This document shows positions 42,339 to 49,798 of a stretch of DNA of 64,000 nucleotides, in pieces (position 1 is the first letter of the stretch; every line of letters begins with the position of its first letter). Source of the stretch: CAKRZE01 sp045617585 (GTDB lineage: Bacteria > Bacillota > Clostridia > Oscillospirales > CAG-272); assembly GCA_045617585.1 (NCBI GenBank), contig JAZLIW010000149.1:1-64000 (forward strand), read 5' to 3'. The position numbers and the translations under genes were made by a program. The notes under the pieces were generated by a model. The model did not search any database. It had not been told where the DNA came from and worked only from the letters and a program-made list of their open reading frames with translations.

Positions 42339-44339
42339 ATGAACACCGTCAAAGCGGTAAAGGACGGCGTGCGTGACTTCTTTGAAAAGCATCCGCTCGC
42401 CGTCTGTCCGATCACCGCGTTTCTGCTTTCTCTTCTCGCCGAAGGGCTGAACTCCCGTTCGCCCTTCGGCGGGATCATACTTCTTTTTACCGAACCGGCA
42501 GCTTTCCTCGTCGGTTTTTTCGTGTTTCTGACCGTACTGTCCGTTTCGGCATTCTTTCACAGACATACGGCGGTATACGTGATCCTGACGTTTCTTCTCA
42601 GCGTACCGGGGATCGTCAACCTGATCTGTCTGCTTCTGCGGAACTCGCCGTTTCAGTGCTTTGACGTTCTCAACTTTGTCACCTGCTTCGATATCATCTT
42701 CGTCTACCTGAGTTGGACCGACCTGATCGTTCTCGGGATTGCCATCGTGCTGATCCTCATCCTGTTCACGATCCTTTTCATCAAAGCCCCGGCCGGCTGT
42801 CCCGTCCCGCTCAAAAAAGCAGCGGCGGTGTTTTTCTCTTCTCTCATCGTGACCGCGGTCCTTCTGCTCGGTTTTCAGAAGACCGGAGCGGTCCCGGCGC
42901 GATTTGAGGATATCAAGGGGACGTACCGGCAGTACGGCTTTTCCTACTGCTTTTTCGTTTCTCTTTATGACCGCGGCGTCAAAAAGCCGGAGGATTATTC
43001 CGGCGAGGCGGTTCATGAGATCATCGAAGAAGTCAGTGAAGAAGAAAAGCAGGAAGCGGACGACGGGCCCGAGCCCTCTCCGAACGTCGTCTTTCTTCAG
43101 CTCGAATCGTTCTTTGACCCGACGCGGGTCAAAGGTCTGACCCTGACCGAGGATCCGACCCCATGTTTCAGGAGCCTGACGCATATCTGCCCGCACGGCT
43201 TTCTCTCCGTTCCCTCGATCGGAGGAGGAACCGCCAATACCGAATTTGAGATCCTGACGGGCATGGACCTGACGCTGTTCGGCGTCGGGGAATATCCCTA
43301 TTCCTCCGTCCTTCTTGACACCCCCTGCGAATCCGCGGCAAGCGACCTCTCCGAAATCGGTTACCGGACTCACGCGATCCATAACCATATCGGCACGTTT
43401 TACAACCGCAGCACCGTCTACCCGAATCTCGGCTTTGATACGTTCCAGTCGATCGAATACATGAACGGCATCGAGACCAATCCGCTCGGCTGGGCAAAGG
43501 ATAAGATCCTGACCAACGAGATCCTGCGTGCACTCGATTCCACGGCGGAAAAGGATTTCATTTTTGCCGTTTCCGTTCAGGGTCACGGCAGATATCCCGA
43601 GAAAAAAGAAGAGGAAGACGACTTCGGTCCGATCGGAGCGGAATTCTCTCCCGACCGGGACAAGGACGTTCCCTATCGGTATTACGTGAATCAGATCGCC
43701 GAAATGGACCGCTTCCTTTCGGAGCTGATCTCCTTCCTTTCGGATTATCCGGAGGAGGTCCTGCTGGTCCTCTACGGCGACCATCTTCCCCCGCTCGACC
43801 TGCGTGAGGAAGACCTGAACGACGGCAGACTGTACGCGACTGAGTACGTGATCTGGTCCAACCGCACGGCGCTGCCGCAGACCGAAAAAGATATCGAGAC
43901 CTGGCAGCTGTTCCCCTACACCTTCTCCCTTGCCGGGATCACGAACGGGACCATCAATCTCTTCCAGCAATACAGCGATCCGGAGGATCCGGACTTTGAA
44001 GAAGATTATCAGACGCTGATCTACGATATGCTTTACGGTGACCGGAACGTGTACGAGGGCGATCCGCCCGAGGCGCACGAAATGCAGATGGGGACCCTTC
44101 CCGTCGAGATCGATTCTTATTCCGAGATCGACGGTGACCTGTATCTGAGCGGAACGGGATTCACCGGGTACAGCGTCATCTCCGTCAACGGATGGAACCA
44201 CGATACGATCTTCCTGACCACGACGCTGATCAAAGCGCCGAACGTCACGGTCGGAAACGGGGACGCGATCACCGTGCGTCAGATCACGCAATCCTTCGGT
44301 CTGCTCGGAGAGACGGAAGAATTCATCGCCGAAGAATGA
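42339..44339 (+). CDS. LTA-synthase-family sulfatase membrane protein
   Basis: 666 residues. About five hydrophobic segments in the first 200 residues precede an extracellular sulfatase-fold domain. VVFLQLESFFD holds the metal-binding Glu, and GGGTANTEFEILTG carries the presumed catalytic Thr at about residue 298; HGRYPE and LYGDHLPPL (metal Asp-His) follow. LTA synthases polymerise glycerol phosphate from phosphatidylglycerol, but related enzymes transfer other phospho-alcohol groups. The start is 4 bases after the ABC gene without a clear ribosome site. The last 80 residues add a small beta domain. Confidence 0.88.
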   Translation: MNTVKAVKDGVRDFFEKHPLAVCPITAFLLSLLAEGLNSRSPFGGIILLFTEPAAFLVGFFVFLTVLSVSAFFHRHTAVYVILTFLLSVPGIVNLICLLLRNSPFQCFDVLNFVTCFDIIFVYLSWTDLIVLGIAIVLILILFTILFIKAPAGCPVPLKKAAAVFFSSLIVTAVLLLGFQKTGAVPARFEDIKGTYRQYGFSYCFFVSLYDRGVKKPEDYSGEAVHEIIEEVSEEEKQEADDGPEPSPNVVFLQLESFFDPTRVKGLTLTEDPTPCFRSLTHICPHGFLSVPSIGGGTANTEFEILTGMDLTLFGVGEYPYSSVLLDTPCESAASDLSEIGYRTHAIHNHIGTFYNRSTVYPNLGFDTFQSIEYMNGIETNPLGWAKDKILTNEILRALDSTAEKDFIFAVSVQGHGRYPEKKEEEDDFGPIGAEFSPDRDKDVPYRYYVNQIAEMDRFLSELISFLSDYPEEVLLVLYGDHLPPLDLREEDLNDGRLYATEYVIWSNRTALPQTEKDIETWQLFPYTFSLAGITNGTINLFQQYSDPEDPDFEEDYQTLIYDMLYGDRNVYEGDPPEAHEMQMGTLPVEIDSYSEIDGDLYLSGTGFTGYSVISVNGWNHDTIFLTTTLIKAPNVTVGNGDAITVRQITQSFGLLGETEEFIAEE

Positions 44340-44354
44340 AGAAAGGCAGGAGAC

Positions 44355-45338
44355 ATGAAGCTGCTGACGATTTCCAAAAACGATGCCGGGCAGCGTCTTG
44401 ACAAGTTTCTGAGCAAGGCGGTCCCCGCAATGCCGAAATCCCTGATGTACAAGGCGATCCGCACCAAAAAAATCAAGGTGAACCGGAAGCGGACGGAACA
44501 GGGCTATCTGCTGGCGGAAGGCGATACGGTTCAGCTCTTTCTCCCGGAGGATCTGTTTGCCGCCGATGCCGAAAAAGAAGCGTTCCGTACGCTGACGCCG
44601 CGTCTGAATATCGTTTACGAGGACGAGAACATCCTGATCCTCGACAAGCCCGCGGGAATGATCGTTCATCCCGACGAAGGGGAAAGCGTCAATACGCTCA
44701 TCGGGCACGTCCTCGCCTATCTGTACCGCAGCGGCGCCTACGATCCCGACGCGGAGCAGTCGTTCACGCCCGCTCTCGCCAACCGGATCGACAGAAACAC
44801 GTCCGGTCTCGTCATCGCGGCAAAGACCGCGGCGTCGCTGCGCGAACTGAACCGGATGGTAAAGGACCGCACGATCAGAAAGGAATACCTTTGTGCCGTC
44901 CACGGGGTCCCGGAAAAGAAAGAAGATACTCTGACCGGCTTTCTGACGAAGGACGCGGACGCCAACCTCGTGACAATCTACGAAGAACCTCCGAAAAACG
45001 TCAAAAAGACCGATCTCAAAACCGTCATCACGAAATACCGTGTCCTCGCGTCCGAAAAGGGTCTTTCCCTGCTCCGCGTCGAGCTGATCACAGGCAGAAC
45101 GCATCAGATCCGCGCGCACCTCGCGTCGATCGGTCACCCGCTGCTCGGGGACGGAAAATACGGCGTCAACCGGGAGGACAGGAAAAGCGGATACGCTTTT
45201 CAGGCACTGAACGCGTATCGGCTGACCTTCGGCGGAGGCGGAGAAACGCTCGGCTATCTTGACGGCAAGGTCTTTACGTCGGACCCCGCAAGGATCTGGT
45301 TTTTATCCGAATTCCGGGACGGGGAGAAACTGATATGA
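44355..45338 (+). CDS. RluA-family 23S rRNA pseudouridine synthase
   Basis: 327 residues. An N-terminal S4 domain (RLDKFLSKAVPAMPKSLMYK) precedes the RluA catalytic domain. The catalytic motif reads NRIDRNTSGLVIAA with the conserved Asp (usually HRLDRDTSG), and VELITGRTHQIRAHLASIGH is typical. GGCAGGAG precedes ATG 44355, and the stop overlaps the lnt start (ATGA). This RNA enzyme sits inside an envelope operon, probably by transcriptional convenience. Confidence 0.92.
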   Translation: MKLLTISKNDAGQRLDKFLSKAVPAMPKSLMYKAIRTKKIKVNRKRTEQGYLLAEGDTVQLFLPEDLFAADAEKEAFRTLTPRLNIVYEDENILILDKPAGMIVHPDEGESVNTLIGHVLAYLYRSGAYDPDAEQSFTPALANRIDRNTSGLVIAAKTAASLRELNRMVKDRTIRKEYLCAVHGVPEKKEDTLTGFLTKDADANLVTIYEEPPKNVKKTDLKTVITKYRVLASEKGLSLLRVELITGRTHQIRAHLASIGHPLLGDGKYGVNREDRKSGYAFQALNAYRLTFGGGGETLGYLDGKVFTSDPARIWFLSEFRDGEKLI

Positions 45339-46912
45339 GTTACGTTTTATGTCTTCTCTCCGGCATCCTCACAGTCCTGCCGCTGATCTTTCCGAAGCTG
45401 TATCTGCTGTCCTGGGTCTCCCTGCTCCCCATGCTCCTGACGGTGACGAAGCACGGGAAGCCCTATCTGCACGGTCTCTTATACGGGATGGGCTTCTATC
45501 TGCCGCTGTATTACTGGTTCATAAAGCTGTATCCACTGGATTTTGCCGGATTCACGCCGGTTGAAGCGGTCGGCGTGATCGCCTTCTGCTGGGTCGGTCT
45601 TTCCCTGCTTCAGGCAGCGGAGCTCGCGTTCGTCCCCTTCGTTTACCATTATCTCGGCAAAAGCGAAACGAATCCCTGGCTCCTGCCGCCCGTCGCCGCC
45701 GCCTGCTACGCGGTCTTTGAATGGGCGCAGACGCTCGGCTGGACGGGCGTGCCGTGGGGGAGACTTGCGCTCTCCCAGACCGGATTCCTGCCGAACATCC
45801 AGAGCGCGTCCCTGCTCGGCTCCTGCTTCGTATCGTTCCTGATCGTTCTCGTCAACGGTCTGTTCTCGATCATTATCGAAAATGGGTTCCTGCCGCAAAA
45901 GAAAAAAAGGATCGCCGCGGCGCTTGCCGCAGGGGTCCTGCTCGTCAACGGGATCTACGGCGTGATCCGCATCCGTGCCGTGGAATCGAAAGAACGGGAG
46001 GAGGTCCCGGTCGCACTGATCCAGGGGAATATCGCCTCCGGTGACAAATGGGCGGACGATTCCCTTACCGCTTCGCTGGCACTGTACACGGAGCTGACGA
46101 AAGACGCCGTTGCCGAAAGCGGTGCCCGCATCGTCGTCTGGCCGGAATCCGTCATCACGACCAGCGTCCCGCAGTCAGCGCGGATACGGGAAACGCTGGG
46201 GGAGCTGGCAAAGGAAACGGACGCGTATCTTCTCGTCGGCTGCTTTGATTATGTAAAGGACACCTCGACCGGCGATACGGCGTTCTATAACGCGATCACC
46301 CTCTTCCGTCCCGACGGGACGATGGATGAGACGGTGTACCACAAGCGCCATCTCGTCCCCTTCGGCGAATATCTGCCGATGTCCGGCTTCTTTCACACCT
46401 TTCTCCCCGCGATCGCGGAGATGAATCTCTTCTCCAGCGACCTGACGCCCGGAGACGGTCCCGCACTGTTCGAAACCGAATTCGGAAAGATCGGAGGTCT
46501 CGTCTGCTTTGATTCGATCTACGACATTCTTTCCCGTGACTCGGTGAACGCGGGCGCCGAGCTGCTCTCTCTGTCCACGAACGATTCGTGGTATCTCGAT
46601 TCCGCCTCCGTCTGGCAGCACAACGCGCACGCCGCACTCCGTGCCGTCGAAAACGGCAGATCCGTCATCCGTGCCGCGAATACCGGCGTCTCGTCCCTGA
46701 TCACGCCGACCGGAAGAACGACGGACCGTCTTGAGCCCCTCGTACGCGGTTACGTGACCGGAACGACCTGCTTCTCGGCGGAAAAGACCCTGTATTCCCA
46801 TACGGGAAACCTCCTGATCCTCCTCTGCTGCTCTTTCCTCCTTTTTGACGCGGGAAGACTGATCGTAAAACGCGTCCGAAACGGAAATACCGGATCGGAA
46901 ACGGAACACTGA
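45335..46912 (+). CDS. lnt: apolipoprotein N-acyltransferase
   Basis: Membrane enzyme that adds the third acyl chain to the N-terminal Cys of lipoproteins, 525 residues. Six or so hydrophobic segments cover the first 210 residues; the external nitrilase-fold domain holds the complete catalytic triad: Glu271 (WPES), Lys337 (HKRHLVPFGEY) and Cys391 (LVCFDSIY). A last membrane segment lies near residue 495. At least four lipobox proteins in this window could be substrates. Its start overlaps the RluA stop by 4 bases. Confidence 0.9.
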   Translation: MSYVLCLLSGILTVLPLIFPKLYLLSWVSLLPMLLTVTKHGKPYLHGLLYGMGFYLPLYYWFIKLYPLDFAGFTPVEAVGVIAFCWVGLSLLQAAELAFVPFVYHYLGKSETNPWLLPPVAAACYAVFEWAQTLGWTGVPWGRLALSQTGFLPNIQSASLLGSCFVSFLIVLVNGLFSIIIENGFLPQKKKRIAAALAAGVLLVNGIYGVIRIRAVESKEREEVPVALIQGNIASGDKWADDSLTASLALYTELTKDAVAESGARIVVWPESVITTSVPQSARIRETLGELAKETDAYLLVGCFDYVKDTSTGDTAFYNAITLFRPDGTMDETVYHKRHLVPFGEYLPMSGFFHTFLPAIAEMNLFSSDLTPGDGPALFETEFGKIGGLVCFDSIYDILSRDSVNAGAELLSLSTNDSWYLDSASVWQHNAHAALRAVENGRSVIRAANTGVSSLITPTGRTTDRLEPLVRGYVTGTTCFSAEKTLYSHTGNLLILLCCSFLLFDAGRLIVKRVRNGNTGSETEH

Positions 46913-46938
46913 TCCCTTGATTTTTCACAACACGGTAA

Positions 46939-46981
46939 AACCCCATGACGTACATTGCGGACGTCATGGGGTTCGTTTTTT
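46939..46981. terminator. bidirectional terminator between lnt and pepD
   Basis: AACCCCATGACGT (46939-46951) pairs perfectly with ACGTCATGGGGTT (46961-46973). Six T follow on the plus strand and TTTTA on the minus strand. Confidence 0.92.
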
Positions 46982-46993
46982 GAAATTCTGAAT

Positions 46994-48451
46994 TTACATT
47001 TTCAGCAGTTCCGCGACGAGACGGTACAGTCTTTCGCAGGAGGCAAGCTCCATATGCTCGTTCGGCGTGTGGATATCCTTCAGCGCGGGCCCGATCGAGA
47101 TCGCGTCAAGCGGGTGGGAGACCGAAGAAACGATCTGCCCGCATTCCAACCCCGCGTGGATCGCGGTGATCGAAGGCTTGACGCTGTCTCCGAATACCTT
47201 CCGGCACGCGGTGACGAACTGTCCCTGCAGACGGGAATTGCGGTTCCATTCCCAGCCGGGATATCTGTTATGGACAGTTTCCTTCCCGCCGCACAGTTTC
47301 GCCAGCACACCGAATTTTCCGATCAGTTCGTCCATCCGGCTTTCGGAAGAGGACCGTGCGAGAGAGATCAGCGTGATCTCCTCTCCGCTGTCCGCGATCA
47401 CGCCGAGATTGGACGACGTCTCGACAAGCGAAAAATCGGAGGGGCACCTGGAGATGACACCGGCGGGGAGAAGCGCGATCGCGGAGAGGATCCTCGAGGT
47501 ATCGGCAAACGTAAGCATCCCGGAAACGGAGCTCTTCGCCGGTTTTCCGGTCTTCACCTGAAAACGCCGGTCCTCGGGCTGGTTTTCGTGACGGATCTTT
47601 TCCGCCGTGTCGCGGATGACCTGAAGCGCTTCGTCGGGCTCGATCGTGAAGAAGATCGCCTCACATTCGCGAGCGATCGCGTTGTCCTTGTTTCCGCCGC
47701 TGACCGTAACGAGGTTCATCGGCGTTTTTTCATACACGGCAGAAAGGATCCTGCCCATCGCGAGATTGGCGCTTCTTCTTTGCTTGTCGATCTCCGCGCC
47801 GGAATGTCCCCCCGCAAGACCGCCGATCCGGACCCGGATCAGTTTTCCGGCGGACGGGATCGGGATCCGCTGATACGGCAGCGCGACGTTGACGCGTGCG
47901 CCCCCGGCACAGCTGACCGTGGCGACGCCCTCCTCCTCGGAATCGAGATTGATCAGGCGGTCCGCGGTGATCACGGAGTAATCAAAACCGAACGCCCCGC
48001 TCATACCAACCTCTTCCTCGGCGGTAAAGAGGCATTCCAGCGCGGGATGTTCGAGCGCCGGATCGGTCATGACCGCAAGCATCAGCGCGACCGCCGCGCC
48101 GTCGTCGCCGCCGAGCGTCGTTCCGTTTGCGTACAGCCAGCCGTTTTTCACCCTGAGTCCGATCGGATCAGTCAGAAAATCGTGGACCGTATCCGCGTTC
48201 TTCTCACAGACCATATCGGTGTGCCCCTGCAGCAGGACCGCCGGTTTCCCCTCGTATCCCTCCGTCGCGGGAACGCGCATCAGGATATTGCGGTACGCGT
48301 CTCTCGTACAGTCGATCCCGTTCTCCTTCGCAAACTTCTCCAGATAATCGCAGATGCCGTCCTCGTTGCCGGAGCCGCGCGGGATGCGGCTGATCTCCTC
48401 AAAATACCGGAACAACGCTTCGGGGCGATATCCTTCCATTCCTTCCGTCAT
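46994..48451 (-). CDS. pepD: aminoacyl-histidine dipeptidase (PepD, M20 family)
   Basis: Metallo-dipeptidase of family M20, 485 residues, cytoplasmic. Metal and catalytic residues are visible in order: QGHTDMV, GTTLGGDDG, LFTAEEEVGMSGA, and IHAGLECG with the last His. The gene is full length. I start at ATG 48451 (MTEGMEGYRPEALF) with AAGGAAG upstream; the frame remains open for 65 further codons, but that stretch covers a promoter and is AT-rich. It recycles dipeptides and is likely a housekeeping gene. Confidence 0.93.
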   Translation of the reverse strand: MTEGMEGYRPEALFRYFEEISRIPRGSGNEDGICDYLEKFAKENGIDCTRDAYRNILMRVPATEGYEGKPAVLLQGHTDMVCEKNADTVHDFLTDPIGLRVKNGWLYANGTTLGGDDGAAVALMLAVMTDPALEHPALECLFTAEEEVGMSGAFGFDYSVITADRLINLDSEEEGVATVSCAGGARVNVALPYQRIPIPSAGKLIRVRIGGLAGGHSGAEIDKQRRSANLAMGRILSAVYEKTPMNLVTVSGGNKDNAIARECEAIFFTIEPDEALQVIRDTAEKIRHENQPEDRRFQVKTGKPAKSSVSGMLTFADTSRILSAIALLPAGVISRCPSDFSLVETSSNLGVIADSGEEITLISLARSSSESRMDELIGKFGVLAKLCGGKETVHNRYPGWEWNRNSRLQGQFVTACRKVFGDSVKPSITAIHAGLECGQIVSSVSHPLDAISIGPALKDIHTPNEHMELASCERLYRLVAELLKM

Positions 48452-48509
48452 TTTAATATCTTCCTTTCCGTCTGCCGGATATTCCTTTTCCGGTTTTTCC
48501 GTTTTTTCT

Positions 48510-48538
48510 ATTTTATTACAAAACAGGAAGATTGTCAA
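48510..48538 (-). promoter_or_regulatory. promoter of pepD
   Basis: Minus strand TTGACA (48533-48538), 17 bases, TAAAAT (48510-48515). Confidence 0.8.
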
Positions 48539-48605
48539 CCGGAAGGACCGATTTCTTACGGTTTGGAAAGATTTCTTCCTTTCATCCGATACATAATTTT
48601 CTTTT

Positions 48606-48650
48606 CCGTTTGGAACAATGAGATACGGATCGTTTCGGATCCGCAAACGG
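48606..48650 (+). other. stem-loop before the spoIVB ribosome site
   Basis: CCGTTTG (48606-48612) can pair with CAAACGG (48644-48650), enclosing CGGATC (48626-48631) with GATCCG (48638-48643). The outer arm ends directly at the AAAGGAG ribosome site. Confidence 0.4.
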
Positions 48651-48661
48651 AAAGGAGAATC

Positions 48662-49723
48662 ATGATTACGAAAAACAAACTGAAACCGCTTTCCGCTCTG
48701 ATTCTGACGGTCGGCTTTCTGCTTCTCGGTTCCGTGACCGATACGGTCCTGACCGTCAGCGCGTCAGAAGCGGAGACCGGCGGCAGCACCGCGGCGTCCG
48801 CAAAGCAGGAGGAAGAGCACTTCGTTCTTCCGGGCGGTATGGCGTTCGGCGCACGGATCGGTACGAAAGGCGTCACCGTCTCCGCACTGACGAAGATCAA
48901 CGGGTTTTCCCCGGCGGAACGGGCGGGGATCCGCGTAAAAGACGTCATCACGGGGATCGGCGGAAAAGAAATCAATACCGCGGACGAGATCACGTCGGCA
49001 ATACGTTCTTCCGGCGGGAAAACCGTACGGTTCACAGTCGTGCGGAACGGAAAGGAATTCACCGCGGAAGTCCTCCCGGAAAAGGACGCCACAGGCGAAT
49101 ATAAGGCGGGAGTATGGATCAGAGACACGACGTCAGGCATCGGCACAGTCACGTATATCGACCCGCAGACGGGAAATTTCGGCGGTCTGGGGCACGGGAT
49201 CTGTGACCCGGAGACCGGAGGGCTCGTTCCTCTCAGATGGGGCAGCGCGATACAGGTCACCATCGCCGGCGTCAGAAAAGGCGGAAAAGGAACGCCCGGT
49301 GAACTGAAGGGTTATTTCGGTGCCGGAGAAACAGGCGCGATCGGCTCCAACACGCCCGCGGGCGTATTCGGCACGTTCGACGAGATCCCGGAGGGAGAGC
49401 TTCTTCCCGTGGGAGACCCCGGTTCCGTCGCACCGGGAGAGGCGGAGATCCGCTGCACCCTGGACGGGAACGGGATCGGCACGTATCGCGTCGAGCTGTC
49501 TTCGATCGCGATCCACGGGAACGGGCTGAAAAACTTCGTCATTACGGTCACCGATCCGGAGCTGCTGAAAAAGACCGGAGGAATCGTGCAGGGAATGAGC
49601 GGTTCCCCCGTGATCCAGAACGGGCACCTGATCGGCGCGGTCACCCACGTCCTGATCTCCGACCCGACGAAGGGTTACGGGACGTTCCTCGAAAACATGC
49701 TGCTTGCCTCCGAAGCAGATTGA
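48662..49723 (+). CDS. spoIVB: SpoIVB-type S55 serine peptidase with PDZ domain
   Basis: Sporulation signalling protease that, in Bacillus, activates sigma-K processing across the forespore membrane. 353 residues, shorter than the 425 of B. subtilis. A signal or anchor segment (12-33) is followed by a PDZ domain (about 60-138, FSPAERAGIRVKDVITGIGG) and the S55 domain. The catalytic residues match the family: His178 (GGLGHGICD), Asp298 (VTDPELL) and Ser315 (GMSGSPVIQNGHLIGAVTHV). AAAGGAG precedes ATG 48662. No sigma-A promoter is evident, which fits forespore expression. Confidence 0.92.
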   Translation: MITKNKLKPLSALILTVGFLLLGSVTDTVLTVSASEAETGGSTAASAKQEEEHFVLPGGMAFGARIGTKGVTVSALTKINGFSPAERAGIRVKDVITGIGGKEINTADEITSAIRSSGGKTVRFTVVRNGKEFTAEVLPEKDATGEYKAGVWIRDTTSGIGTVTYIDPQTGNFGGLGHGICDPETGGLVPLRWGSAIQVTIAGVRKGGKGTPGELKGYFGAGETGAIGSNTPAGVFGTFDEIPEGELLPVGDPGSVAPGEAEIRCTLDGNGIGTYRVELSSIAIHGNGLKNFVITVTDPELLKKTGGIVQGMSGSPVIQNGHLIGAVTHVLISDPTKGYGTFLENMLLASEAD

Positions 49724-49745
49724 GTGACTCCCCCGCCGAAAACGC

Positions 49746-49782
49746 AAAAAAAGGGACGGAATCCGTTTTCGTCCCTTTTTTC
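49746..49782. terminator. bidirectional terminator
   Basis: AAAAAAGGGACG (49747-49758) pairs with CGTCCCTTTTTT (49770-49781) between spoIVB and the convergent lipoprotein gene. Confidence 0.9.
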
Positions 49783-49798
49783 ATGTTGATTTCCGAAA

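Noticed and set aside
39335..42478. Open minus-strand frame of 1047 codons opposite the ABC transporter gene
   Set aside because: It mirrors the codon pattern of the plus-strand MacB/FtsX-type gene, has an Asp/Gly/Arg-rich composition without domains, and covers the promoter-to-terminator unit of real genes.
42264..45137. Open minus-strand frame of 957 codons opposite the LtaS-like and RluA genes
   Set aside because: No recognisable domain, no ribosome site or promoter, and the plus strand encodes well-conserved families throughout.
46955..48661. Long N-terminal extension of SpoIVB in the same frame
   Set aside because: It runs antisense to pepD and through its promoter. ATG 48662 has a strong ribosome site and begins a signal segment.
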